This document shows, one piece after another, positions 25,927 to 38,004 of a stretch of DNA of 64,000 nt (its first letter is position 1; every line of letters starts with the position of its first letter). A program made the position numbers and the translations under genes. Origin of the DNA: Setoptus koraiensis. Taxonomy: Eukaryota; Arthropoda. The DNA lies in contig CM106585.1 of the NCBI GenBank assembly GCA_048013815.1, positions 1,178,001-1,242,000 of the forward strand. Direction: 5' to 3'. The notes under the pieces were generated by a model. The model was not told the DNA's origin, did not search any database, and saw only the letters and a list, made by a program, of their open reading frames with translations.

Positions 25927-28195
25927 ATATTGTTGTGGGCGTCAGGCATTATTCCAGTGGTTCCATTATTGTTGATTCCCTTCTACTTATATTGTTGCGC
26001 AACTGCGCCACGCAACAATATATCACACAACAATTGCACTGACCACTGAAAGACAAACTCTTTCTCTCTCACCCTCTCCCTGCCTCTACGCGCCAAATAG
26101 AGGCTCTGAATAGAGGTAGCGCTCTATTGGGCTAGCTTGTTCGCAGGTTGCCCCAAAGATACTGCCACTCACCTGATCGTGCAACCTAGGCAACACTTAC
26201 ACAACCAACCAGCTGATTGTAGCCGGTAGCGGCAAACAACACCAATGATGAATAACTTGGACACTTGATATCGACTATTCAATAGAGACGCTATGCCAAT
26301 GCCAGGTCCCAGATGGACGATAAATCAATCTCAACCACTGAGCACAAATTGGCTACGTGCAGATTGCATCAGTAATCAGTTGGCCAGTTGCTTACACCAT
26401 AGGCTGGACAACACACAACCATCTAGGGCTAGCAAAATATGCGACAAGAATAATTTCTATGGCTTTTGTGTGCCTATATTTGTTGCAATAACAACGACAA
26501 CAACAATGTCACCTTTCATTTGTTTGACCAAGTAGGCAAATTGTGTGACCCGATGGTGACACATGATTCATGCTGATAATGTTGCCGAGCCCATCAGAAA
26601 GAATTGGCCAAAAGGAAGTTAGCTCGTAACGACACTGTGTTGCTGCAATAGAACGGAAGTGCCCAGAAAACCAGTTCAATTGTAACAATGGACACAGCAC
26701 AAGATAACAAGCATTATGTAGTACATTACATAATAGTGATTCAATTATCATAATTGAATCGGCAACAGCACACACACACACATATCGGTGGTCTCATTTA
26801 AATACATTGTAATAACCTACGTAGGAATCAGCTACATGTAACTGGCTCATTACGTCATGTATATGTGCCTCTAAGATGGCAAGCGAATATCTGAATCGTT
26901 TCCTGCAATGTCGCTCAAGATTTGTAACTCACTTAAGACAGACTTGAAGTAATCAGTGCGCAACTGCTTATCTGATTGAACCACCCCTAGGCGCATTATA
27001 TTGTGCAAATTCAAAGTACACATTGGCTGGATGACCTGGTTCTGAATTTTCAACTTTCAGTTTAGCCTTTTTCGTCTGTAATTCACTCTACATAAATATG
27101 ATTTAAAAATATCCCGAGTGCATCAAATTGAATCAACCAAATCAGTTCATTTTTAACTCTATTGCAACTTTTCTCCGGTTGGTGCATTCTTTTTTTCGGT
27201 GTTGAACGACACAGATTAAGTCATTGTCAGTGATTTTCGCCTTTCAATTCAATTGTTATGCATGAATCTTATCAACGCTTCAGATGTTGCTAAGCTCTCG
27301 AAAGCGTGACTAGCACAACTATTATACTAATACAATCAAGGGCGCCCAACCAACCAACTGTCTGATAAATGAGATGAGAGCTTATTGTGACACCAGCCAT
27401 TTTTGGGGATGTACCTGTGCGTATCAAGTGTATCTGTTACAATTGTACGGTTGACTGTGCCTAACTCGTTATTCCATTTAGTCGCTTCATCAATTTTGTT
27501 TTATCAGTAAATCGCCATCTGTGTGTCACAAGCCGAAAGCTTTTGTCATGTCTGCAAGTTGTGGGGCCAATCTTTTCGGGGCCTCGCAATCTCTATAAAC
27601 CAACTCACTACAATTGCGTACCGTATGGCTGAGCAAGGTTAGCTAGTGTTTCCACGATGACACAAGGGCGATTGTTTTGTATATTTTTTTTTTCTTTCGC
27701 CATTTCTGGTGGAAGGAAAGATGTGGCCCCATACGGCCTAAACGAAACTTCACAGCAATTTACAACAGTGAAAATATTAATCTGTCACATTGCGATCTTT
27801 ATCTGTGCTGCGAGCCTGACATAACTGAATGATCTGCAGAAATAATAGTGCGACAGAGGCGACAGTTTTGGAAATAATCAGTGGAAATTCCGCGTGATTA
27901 TCGGATACACGGGACTCTCGAGTCGAGTGTCGCGCGATATAAATTGTCACAGCGTAAGAATGAGGATTTATATTTCCGTTGTTTGGCCGCGCGCTTATTT
28001 GTGGCGTCAAATCCAAGTTATAACTTTAACTCAATTTATGTTGAAGTTATAGCTGAAAATTGACCGTCTTTCGGCCGCGAGAAACAAGTATTGCTAGTTT
28101 AGTTTAGAAACTTATCATTAGAATCATTTCAATCGGGAATTCGCACCATGTTTGGTGCCTATTTGTGGCACTGTGACACTGTGATGTATGCCACG

Positions 28196-28223
28196 GATTT
28201 TGTATTGTAAACAATACAAAATC
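28196..28223. repeat. Perfect 13-bp inverted repeat with 2-nt centre
   Basis: GATTTTGTATTGT is followed by AA and its exact complement ACAATACAAAATC. It could be a short cruciform or hairpin. No neighbouring gene explains it. Confidence 0.85.
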
Positions 28224-31200
28224 AAAAACAATCAGTGTATTGAGCTCGAATCATCAATGGAAGTTTGATGGTTGTTTTGGAGAGCTTTGGATGGCAGGCA
28301 AACAAGCGACTGGGCAAACAAATGATCAGATGACTAATTGAATAACCTGTGTACATTGTATCAGGAGTGAGCTCGCGCTTGATTGATGATTGAAGGTTTC
28401 AATTGCGTCCAGCTATTGTCGTTGCGCAACAATAACATCCGACGTGTTAAACGATGTCGTGCAATGTTGCGCCTCGGATACCGTGTATTGTTGCTCAATA
28501 GCAGTGGCGTGTTTATATGCAAATGATGGCCTGGTTAATATGAAAATGCGTGTGATTTGAATTTGTGGGCCCCAAATCAGCCATGTCTAACGCAAACAAG
28601 TTAGTCGACAAATATTTGGAGTGACGCGGACAATTGTGCCATACGCTGCTGGCTAGGCGAGGCGAGGCTAAACGAGTGAGCTCACCTGAACAACAATCAT
28701 ATAGGATCATATACGAGAGATGTTTTCTTTTCTTTTTGTTTGCATAAGATTCTCAATAATCAATAACATGCTTTTTGTCGATAATATTTGGTCGATATTA
28801 CTTATCTGTGCCGAACCATGTAAACATCGGCAGCTCTCAGATGTATCACATGTTCCGGTGGAGGAATGTGTTTGATTTGCGCATCACCACACTACCTATT
28901 GGTTGCATACTTATTTGCATAGTCAATCTGTATCTATGTGTTGATAGCGAAGGTGTGTTTACCAGTGTTGTGTCCAGTCAATGCTTTCATTAATTTCATG
29001 CCCAAATTTATCTCTTGGCTGTGCAATGACAACAATGGTCACGTATCGCTGGTGAGTTTGTTTACATCAGGTGACGGGCAGTGTGTCAGTGTTTTTAGGT
29101 CGATCTGGAGTTTATTTTAAATCACCGATATAGACAGACGGTGTGCGTGTGTGTGTGCGTAAGTTTTTAAGAGAGAGCCGAGACACAGCCGAAACATAGG
29201 CAATAATAGTTTGTTTGCCTATTGTTTTGGCATTGATGCTTTCGATAAAGTAACTACCGAGACACAATCTCTGGCTGAAGTGAGCTCTCTCTCTGTCTTT
29301 ATCTACCCGTCAATCGCAATGAAATGATGATACAAAAGAAGCACCAGGCTGGTGTCTCGTGTCGTCGCAGGCGTGACAGAGAACACACATTCTTGGATTC
29401 TTTGCACTAGTCAAGTGTTAGCCAGTGAGGCACAAAAAGAAGCGAACACCCCCCCTCTCGCCCCCGTCGCCCCAAAAAGAAGCTCCCCTTTTGTTTTTGT
29501 TCCTTTTCTTTTTGCCCACTCCATCTCGCACTCTCTTGTTACCTTGCTGTTTCTTTCTACACACTGCACACTACACACTACACGCCAGCCACTGTGTGTT
29601 GTTTGGTTGTGGGAAAAGGGGCCCCAGGCGTAATACGCACACACACACTTACACGCACCCACACATGGCAAGCTTACAATGTGACACCACTACTTTGTAT
29701 TCAACTCGTAACGCTGTCCAACATATGGAATATAAACACCATATCGCACAATGGGCGCTGATATATCTGAATAGTGGCACCGCTGGCTGTAGTGTCATTG
29801 TTTTAGCTACTTAGCTCATATATTTTTCGGCGTGGTGGCGCTACTTGTCAGTGATACTACCAGTCACGAGTGTGTCCAACTAAACCAGTCAACAGCCATT
29901 AAATGTGATCTAGTTTTATTTTGATTTCACTCGTCTCATCCGTTGATCTCATTTTAGCTCATTTGATCTCTTTCTTTGCCTGGCTCTCATCGTTTGGCTG
30001 TCTCGTTGCTGCACTCTCTACTATCGCTTCTGAGTCTCTGGCTAGACTCACGAGACTCACCCTACCCAGAGCACAGGAGTGTTACATAATATGTAAGTGA
30101 GTGAAAAATAACCAGTAAATAGTTTGAATTTTCTAGTCTCATTGTACACATACAAAATGTAAAATTCAGTCGTTTTCTTTCAGTTGTCGCCGGGCCTTCC
30201 CCGCTGGGTGACAGACACATGAATCTGTGCCTTGGTTGCGTTGCTTATGCAACTGCTGGCCAACGAGGAGCCCGATCTAAATGGGGATATACTGTCTGTT
30301 CATGACACCCAGATTTGAATATTTTCTTTTGGTGCTACACGCAGAGAGGCCAAAGAAGCGGAAGAAGAATGGCATCGTTTCGGTATTTGGCGCTTGTCGC
30401 CGTGGTCGTTGTTACCGTGCCCGTTACCGGCTAATACCGACCAGCTACAACAACACAACTGGCACCACTGGCGATGTCCTTTAGACAAAACTGATGCTCT
30501 TAATCGACACAAATGTGTATTTATGTTCAATACTATGCGCACCTATCCATTTATCCTTTGTGTTGCGCCCCAAACATTGTGCACTAAACATTGAAAACGT
30601 TTGTTTGTGTCCGCTGTTAGTTAAAATTGTGTCTTTGCATAAAAATAACCAAGCCAGTAGAATGTACTGACAGCCAGTAGAGACAAAGTGAAACTTAAAT
30701 CTACCAATAGTGTCGCCATATTGACAATGGCGGGCACCTAAGCGAACCGAGTCTCTCATTTATAATAAATTACTATTACAAACAAACAAAATGCTACACT
30801 ACGATAATCGCTTGATCAGCTTTCGTTTTTTTTTGGTGCATGAGGCCCCGGTCGCGTGGGCGAGCGAGGCGCGAAACAATGGCTCTGTTTGTGGCAGCGC
30901 ATAACAAGCTGGCCAGCAGGCTGCGTTGCAAGCCAGATAGAGACAGATAATCTATTAAAATTAAAATGAAAAATACATCATATACGCTGCATGTGATCAG
31001 CATTACGATGTTTATACATTAACTCAGAGTCGCTACATAAAAACAACACACAGCTTATTTCATCCAGTGTATGTGTTGTCGCTAAAAAGATAGTCAGCCT
31101 CGCCAGTGGCTGGCCCCAACAAAACAGCTCGCCACCATGTGATGTCATTGTTTTGTCCGATACTTGATACCAGACACTAGCCTCTATCAGATACTATCTA

Positions 31201-32040
31201 ACATCTGGTGCCATACATACATAAAGTTGCTAGATATAGTGGACGCGACGGCGACTAGGTATCGCACGAGCGGAAACTAGCGCGGGCCAGAGGCGAAACG
31301 ATTGAAACATACAAAGTAATTAAGATATCAAGATGCTACAGATATCGCTTGCTTGTAAATTGATTTCAGCCAGTGATGTATCAATCTAGTCACCTCAAGA
31401 TATTGAATTGTTTTTGGGGCCCGCAAACAAGCAAAGCGACCACTGCAACTTTGTATAGCAGCGCACCAATTAACCGACCGAGCCCGATCCAGATAACATA
31501 TCCATCATTATGTAATCATTATTTGATCATCACACTGCACGCGACTCAAGACACTCGCTCATCGTCTGTCTAGCAAATAACTGGCCCCAAAGCAATAAAG
31601 AACAAGCTCGATGGATTGCAATTTCGATTCGAAGCGGCTCCAACGTTTATCTAGTGGGAAAATTTGTCAATTTATTAAGAACGATGCAATGTAGCCATTA
31701 CAGTTCACATTATCTCAGAAGGTTGTTGTTGCCGTTGCAGGCAAATTATGGCAGCAATCAATCATTCGGACTTGTTGTATGTCACTCAGCTACATGGCGC
31801 AATACACATGACAGTGTACAGCAGTTTCGGCTGACAAACAATTTCGAGCCACGGGTAAAACAATTTCAAGTTCAGAGCCACTTGTCGCTATCATTTATGA
31901 AGCATAAAAGCAGAGACAGTTTATATACAGTCTCGTAACTGTTGTTAGCGAGTGTAGCCAAAGGTGGACAGAGATCATCGGCGCGAATAAGTGACATGCG
32001 CTGGCCAGACGTAGATGGATTATTGCTGCAATTACGAGCC

Positions 32041-32160
32041 GTTGTGGTTGTTGGTGCGGTTGTTGGTGCGGTTGTTGGTGTGGTTGTTGGTGTGGTTGAT
32101 GGTGTTGTTGTTGTTGTCGTTGTTGTTGTCGTTGTGGCTGCTGTTGTGGCTGTTGTTGCG
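32041..32160. repeat. GGTTGTTGGTGC minisatellite grading into (TTG)n
   Basis: About five copies of a 12-bp unit GGTTGTTGGTGY pass into TTG/TCG triplets. Confidence 0.85.
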
Positions 32161-32713
32161 GAGATCGCGAACAAGCGTTATTAATGGTTTTTGTTCTTGT
32201 CGTTCGATGCTTTGTTACAAACAACAAGATCATTCAGTCATATTGGGGCCCACACAAAAGGCACGAGAGAGGCAGAGAACAAAGAATCAGTTGCAATTTG
32301 GCAATGCACAAAATAATGGACACCAAACAACAGCGAAGGTCACTATTAACTACTGTCCAGACGAAAATCCAAAAGACATTAAGATGGATCATAGCGGAAC
32401 GTTATACATACTGAAATAGACAGAGCGAGCGAGAGTAACTTGTATTATAACTTTATTCAGTGGCCACAATCTAATAGATTTTTCCAACTCATGTGAGGCC
32501 CGCTTGTGCCCATAAATATGTGTATATAACAGACAAACAAACAAACAAATAAATGAATGAATTACTCGCATGCTATGACATGTATACCGATACAGGCCAC
32601 GCTCATCATGTCCTAATATAATAAGTTTGTCCTTTAAATGGCTCAACTGCGTCAAAAGGGGACCGAGGGGGCCTTTGGGGCTTTAATTTGTCAATCCTGT
32701 CATTGCCTGGGTC

Positions 32714-32732
32714 ACTCTCTCTCTCTCTCTCT
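32714..32732. repeat. (TC)n microsatellite
   Basis: Perfect CT dinucleotide run. Confidence 0.85.
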
Positions 32733-32964
32733 TGCTGGCAGAAAATCTCTGGATCTCTGTCCCTTACATTTCTGTCTGTTTTCGCTCTGCTCTTGCTGGC
32801 TATCATTATAACTATATCTTAACATAATCCTTGTATGTTATATTATAGTTGCTGGCCTTATATTGCCCGCTGCGTGATATATGATCAATCAGAAACAAAT
32901 TGCCTAGCCACAAACTCATTTGTCTATCCATGTTCATTCTATCTATTTGCTTTTGGCCTCTTTC

Positions 32965-33095
32965 TATCACTTTCTCCTTCCTCTCTCTCCCCGTCTCCCT
33001 GTCTCCCTTTCTCTCCGCCCCCTGTCTCCCTGTCTCCCTTTCTCTCTGTCCCCCTGTCTCGCTGTCTTTCTTTGACAGAAATTCTGTTTCTCCCT
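32965..33095. repeat. Pyrimidine-rich CTCTCC/CTGTCTCC tract
   Basis: About 130 bp almost free of purines on the plus strand, built from degenerate CTGTCTCCCTTTCTC units. Confidence 0.8.
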
Positions 33096-34810
33096 TTCTC
33101 TCACTATCCTCATAGTTGATTCACACTCAATATTAGTGACAGTTTCACTTAAGCGCAAACCCCAATTGATATATACAGGATAACGGTCTTTGTGCTGTAT
33201 GTCTAGTATACTGTCTGCCAGAGGGAGCCTTTTGCCTTCTTTTCTTTTCTTTTTCACTTTATCCCTCTTCTGACCATTTAAACCGACCGACGACTTGCAC
33301 AAACTTGTTCCTCTCACAATAACCGTTTCTCAACGAATTGTTCTCTTTCACATAGAACAATTCTCTGTTTCTCAGTTGCAAAGAAAAATCTTTTCAATGA
33401 CCCGGATAAGCCGATATCTACCGAAAAAAGCAAGCAAAACAGTGGTCAGCTTATACTTGCCTCACCACTGATTCATTATGTAAGTCGCACTTAATGACAC
33501 ACTATTAACTTTGCCGTTCTGTCTGTTGCTACAAAATAAAATTGAATGACTACATCTTTGTCTGGCTTGTCAATGTAATGATGATTATTATTGTCAATTT
33601 ATAATAACACCACAGCTAACTGTAAAGATATTGTGTTACTATTTGGACCAGTTGAACAATGGCTTTAAAGCGGGCCAACGGACAAAAACGGGCGATATCC
33701 GCAGAGAAAAACTGCCACTCGAAATCTAGACCAGACTGAGATTATTATTGGCGATAAAGAATGATAAAGAGACTAGCTTGTTTTACTTATTGGACACTCA
33801 GTGTCCAGCACCAAAAGTAACGCGTCTGCGACAGCCAATCATTCGACTGGCCATTCTTGGTGCAGCTCGAAATCGAGCTCACCATATCGGGTCATAATGT
33901 AACTGGAACTCAGATTATCTGAGTAACTGGACAGACTGAAGAAAACAAAGACTTTTCAAGATTATGACACACGCCAGAGGAAAAAATATTCTTTCATTTG
34001 TAACTATTCTCCCTGCTCAACGCTGCTATGTGTTGAGGCTCATTTTAGCCCATCGGGCCGATACAAAAAAGTGTCCGATTGATCGCGCTGCAAGTGTAGA
34101 GGCAAACACCAGATTTTTGGTTGTTTGGGGCCGGGCAATCTGACCGAAACGAGTGCCTCACGACTCACGGGCACGATCCAATCGATTGCTGGTGAAAAAG
34201 GGTACGGCACGTAAAGATCGTATCGTGTATCTCTAGATGAGTGGATGGTCGTAGCTGCGATTAGCGCAAGAGTGTACCCAAGCGCCTCTGAAAACTTGTG
34301 GTGTTTTGGTTGTCGTTGCTGGAAAGCTTGTTTCAAAATGGAATTGTCTAAATGTAGCTGGGGCTCGTTGGCAGCAGCAGCAGAAGAAGATTATCTGTTT
34401 TGTGGAGTGAAAATGCGATCGATTTAGAGCTGAACCAATTTTATACGATATGGGCCTCAATTTCACCATTATTACTGCTAATATTGCCTGCGCTGTTCAG
34501 CTCAACTAATTTCGCTCAATTATCTTATCCACTGGATATTGAGAATTGGCCCGACTGAATTTTCTATCTCGCTGGCTGTATGTGTTCGGTTATAACACAA
34601 CAATTGATATTTATAGCTGATATGTAACGCTGTTGTCGGCGTCACCACGACCACTGATCTATCTGCTGGCAAGATCTAAATTTGTCAACAAAATTCGGCC
34701 ACATACATTGGGCTCGCGTGTCGGGCTGCCCGTATAACGGTTTGTGTGTCGCGTCGCGGATAAAATTGCCACCGACAAGATGGGCCGTGCATTGGTTAAA
34801 AGCAGGGAGC

Positions 34811-34856
34811 GCGACAAGAGACGAGAGACAAGGGACGAGAGACGAGAGACAAGAGA
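34811..34856. repeat. GAGACGAGAGACAAG repeat
   Basis: Purine-rich units alternating ACGAGAG and ACAAGRG. Confidence 0.75.
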
Positions 34857-36720
34857 AATCAATTTGGATCAATCGCAGAGGCGATCAAGCGCGCCGCTAC
34901 ATTAATAGTGTATCTCTCTCAAATTTATCACCACTGGCCCAACTGGCGAGTCGCAACTGGCAACAGAATTAGGCGCACTTGCGATGGAATCGGCCCAACT
35001 TTTGGCCAGTTGCAAACTTGTTGTGACTGGGCCAATTCTTCGGGGCCGAGCCGGCTCGATATGCGAGATCTGGCCGATCTGGTGAGCACAACAACAATCA
35101 CTGACATACTTCACATGAAAAATGTTTACGTAATGCGGCCCGTTGTCGTTGTCGCTGTGCCGGTCACAACAATAACTGGCCATTGCGATTGTGGTGGCTC
35201 ATTCAAGGATATTCGCTAGTTGTGTGCTTGACTCGCACAAATATATCATATCAGATGTATGCAGACTTATGCATGAATAGTTGATAAAGTGCACATTAGT
35301 GGCTACACAAATTGACAGATTGGCCGGACACAAACAAGCCCGAGACAGCCGGCCAAAACAAATGTGGCTGCACACAAATAGTGAAAAGTGAAAGACTTGT
35401 CGATAGAGACGTCGCCGGCAACAAACCGAGCGCCTTCATTTGTCTGCTCAGTCGCTGCTCAGTGGTCAATGTGAGTGACTCGCCCGGGGCCCCATCAGGC
35501 AAAGTCAGTGGGCAATGTGAGGCGAGCTCGAGGGCCAAAACTTGATGATGACGCTTTCGAGTGCCTTAATTGTGCGACAGCCAGCTAGCGGGTCGGTCAA
35601 TTTTTGCCATTTTCAGCAACGTTCGCAGCGGATAAGTGAATGAGCCACAGGGACCCAGATTTGCTGCCCACAATAGCTGGCACAATGCTGAGGGCCTGCT
35701 CATTGGGCGCCCCATTCGGCCACCCGACCCGAACAACCGAGCACAAGCCGATACATTGCACAGTGCTCTTTTTGCTGGCCAATGTACAGCGAGCAAACAT
35801 TGGTGGAGTGTGGCTCAATTGGCCAATTGTTTTGCCTTCACAATATGGGAACGAGGGCCACTTGAGCTTGAAATAAGAGCACGCCGCCGACAGAGCAACA
35901 TAGGCCTAGACGGATAAAAGTGACGGATCCGCGAGCGAGCGGCAAAAGTGCGCCTCGGAATCAATGTTGAGCGTTTTATCAATCAATTGAGTATCTTGCA
36001 TTTCGCCTGAGTCAACTTAACAACGGAGCCACTTACATCTGAGCCAACTGTTTGTTCGTCTGGCTGTCTTATCTTATTGGTTTGTGTATTTGTTTTTGTT
36101 TACCGTTCTCATGTCGATGATTGAGCGTCAGGCGTTTGTTGGGCTTGTTGCAATCACTTGAGCCGAGTGCGGGCACTTTTGCGGTGGCCTCATTGATTCA
36201 ATTCGCCTTTTGCCGTTCGCCAAGTGGCCGCCTGTACACAACCGCACGTACAGTTTGGACAGATAAAATAAATGAATGAACAACAGTGATAATTGGCCAG
36301 CTAGTTGGCCACTGGCTGCACGAGCCCTAGCTGCGAGCATTTTAAATTGGCCACTAACACAACCGGTTGAAATAAATTGATTGAAATATGGCGTATCGTT
36401 TGATTGTATAAGCCGGGCGTCGTGTCGTGGCGCCAGCTCCAAAGCGAGCGTTCAGTTGGCACGAGCAAGGTATGGTAAGACATTGATATTACACAACAAT
36501 TCAATTATCTTGCTCTTACACAGTTTAGTCAATATACAACGGGCAGGCCCATTGTTTATCGTGATGCAAACATGCGAGAGGCGCGACGCAAGACGCGCGA
36601 TGCTGTTTGAGTTCGCCAGCAGAGGCGCGAGAGGCGCGAAAGTGCGAAATGCTAAATGCGAACCACGAAATGCTAAATGCAAAACGCCAAGTGCGAAACG
36701 AACGCGCCACATCTCAGCGT

Positions 36721-36753
36721 GAGAGAGCCAGAGAGAGAGGGAGAGAGAGAGTG
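36721..36753. repeat. (GA)n microsatellite
   Basis: Imperfect GA dinucleotide run. Confidence 0.8.
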
Positions 36754-37655
36754 AGAAATCGAGTAACGGTGGCGCGAACAAGTAAATGGCTGGTAAATTG
36801 TGAGTCGCGAGCGAAAGAGTGAACGGTGAATCAATCAAGTGCGCGCCTCTCGCCCGAATTCTAATCACCCAATTAGCTGGCTGCCAGCGGCTGGCGACTC
36901 GCCGGCCCGGCATGCATACATGCACAGACAGAGCTCGCTTGTTTGCTCTAAGTGCTGCCTGTCTAGCCTGACTAGTCTAGCCAGAGTGGCGAGCCACGCC
37001 GAGTGTCGTATGATCCGTGTTAAATCAGAGCATCTGTTTGGGACAGAGAACGAGTGCGCAGCACTTTTGCTCGGTTTGCTTGCGCTAGGGGGCCCCTCAA
37101 AAGTGGGCCACACAACCGCATGCAAACAGAGCGACGCGCAAACAGCAAACCACCGGGCCACATCGAGGGGCCATTTCCTCTGGTGATTAATTCTAAATTC
37201 GAATCAAGCGTCGACGGGGCCCCAGTGAGCCTGAGTGTATGTGAGTTGGCTGTGTGCGGCGGGGCTAATTTGCGCGTACCACCAGTGGCAAACATTTGCC
37301 CATTTGTCGGTTTGTCGAGCAGCACAACAAATGGGCACAACCAATGGGCATGGGCTTACAGAATGAATGGCGGCGCCCCCGAGTTGGCCCTCAAGTTCAC
37401 CGGCTGAACTTTTCAAGTTTGCTCTCTCAAGTGCCCGATTGTCGGATGGATTTTGAGCGTGCCGCGCCGTTAATGTTTATACTGCCGGCATGGCCAATAT
37501 TTGATAATATTTGATAATATTTGATCATTCTAGCAGTGCCATCCATTGTTATGCGCAACACACAAAAACGAGGCTAGACAAGTGCATGAATTTTGGGTTT
37601 GGGGCGCCGCGTTGGCCGTTGCTGGTGGTGCCGCCACCAGCGCGCAGTTACAGCC

Positions 37656-37707
37656 GACGCCATAACCGACGCAGTGCTGACGCCATAACCGACGCAGTGC
37701 CGACGCG
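37656..37707. repeat. 23-bp tandem duplication next to a palindrome
   Basis: Two copies of a 23-bp unit starting GACGCCATAACCGACGCAGT. Just upstream, at 37621-37641, GCTGGTGG and CCACCAGC form a small hairpin. Confidence 0.85.
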
Positions 37708-37981
37708 CCCGAAATAACGGTGCGCGACGGCAATAAGGCAAAAAATTCAAATTTTGCCATTTGGCCATTCATAGACAGAGCAAGAATTCATTTATCGCCA
37801 ATTCATTCGATTCAATGCACTCTCGATGTAGTGCCAACACACGACACACGGTAATTGCTATCAATGGTTCGCGTCTCAATTCTCAAGTGTTCGCTGGGGC
37901 GCGCACACGAGTTCGCCGAGGTGCCCCCTCAACTGGCAATTCTTTTTCGCGATAGCGCGAGCACGTTGAAACTTTCAACTT

Positions 37982-38004
37982 GAAAGCGAAAGCGAAAGCG
38001 AAAG
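37982..38004. repeat. (GAAAGC)n hexamer repeat
   Basis: Four perfect copies of GAAAGC. Confidence 0.85.

Larger units (their letters stand above)
20510..28195. other. Non-coding region without a supported gene
   Basis: No gene recognised. Contents include a GTTGCC hexamer array (21077-21145), AT dinucleotide runs (22995-23029), a TTG tract (25883-25926), and TTAYGTAA boxes near 22090, 23224, 25534 and 26725. A 70-codon plus frame at 22214-22426 and a 94-codon plus frame at 25088-25372 have somewhat protein-like composition but no clear splice sites or family. A CAG|GTGAGT donor occurs on the minus strand near 26171 without a convincing exon. Confidence 0.5.

Noticed and set aside
30368-30436. 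Signal-peptide-like plus frame starting MASFRYLALVAVVVV
   Set aside because: Ends in a stop after 21 residues with no usable splice donor before it.
34040-34336. 98-codon minus frame with protein-like composition
   Set aside because: Could be a relic exon, but I recognise no family and see no flanking splice consensus.
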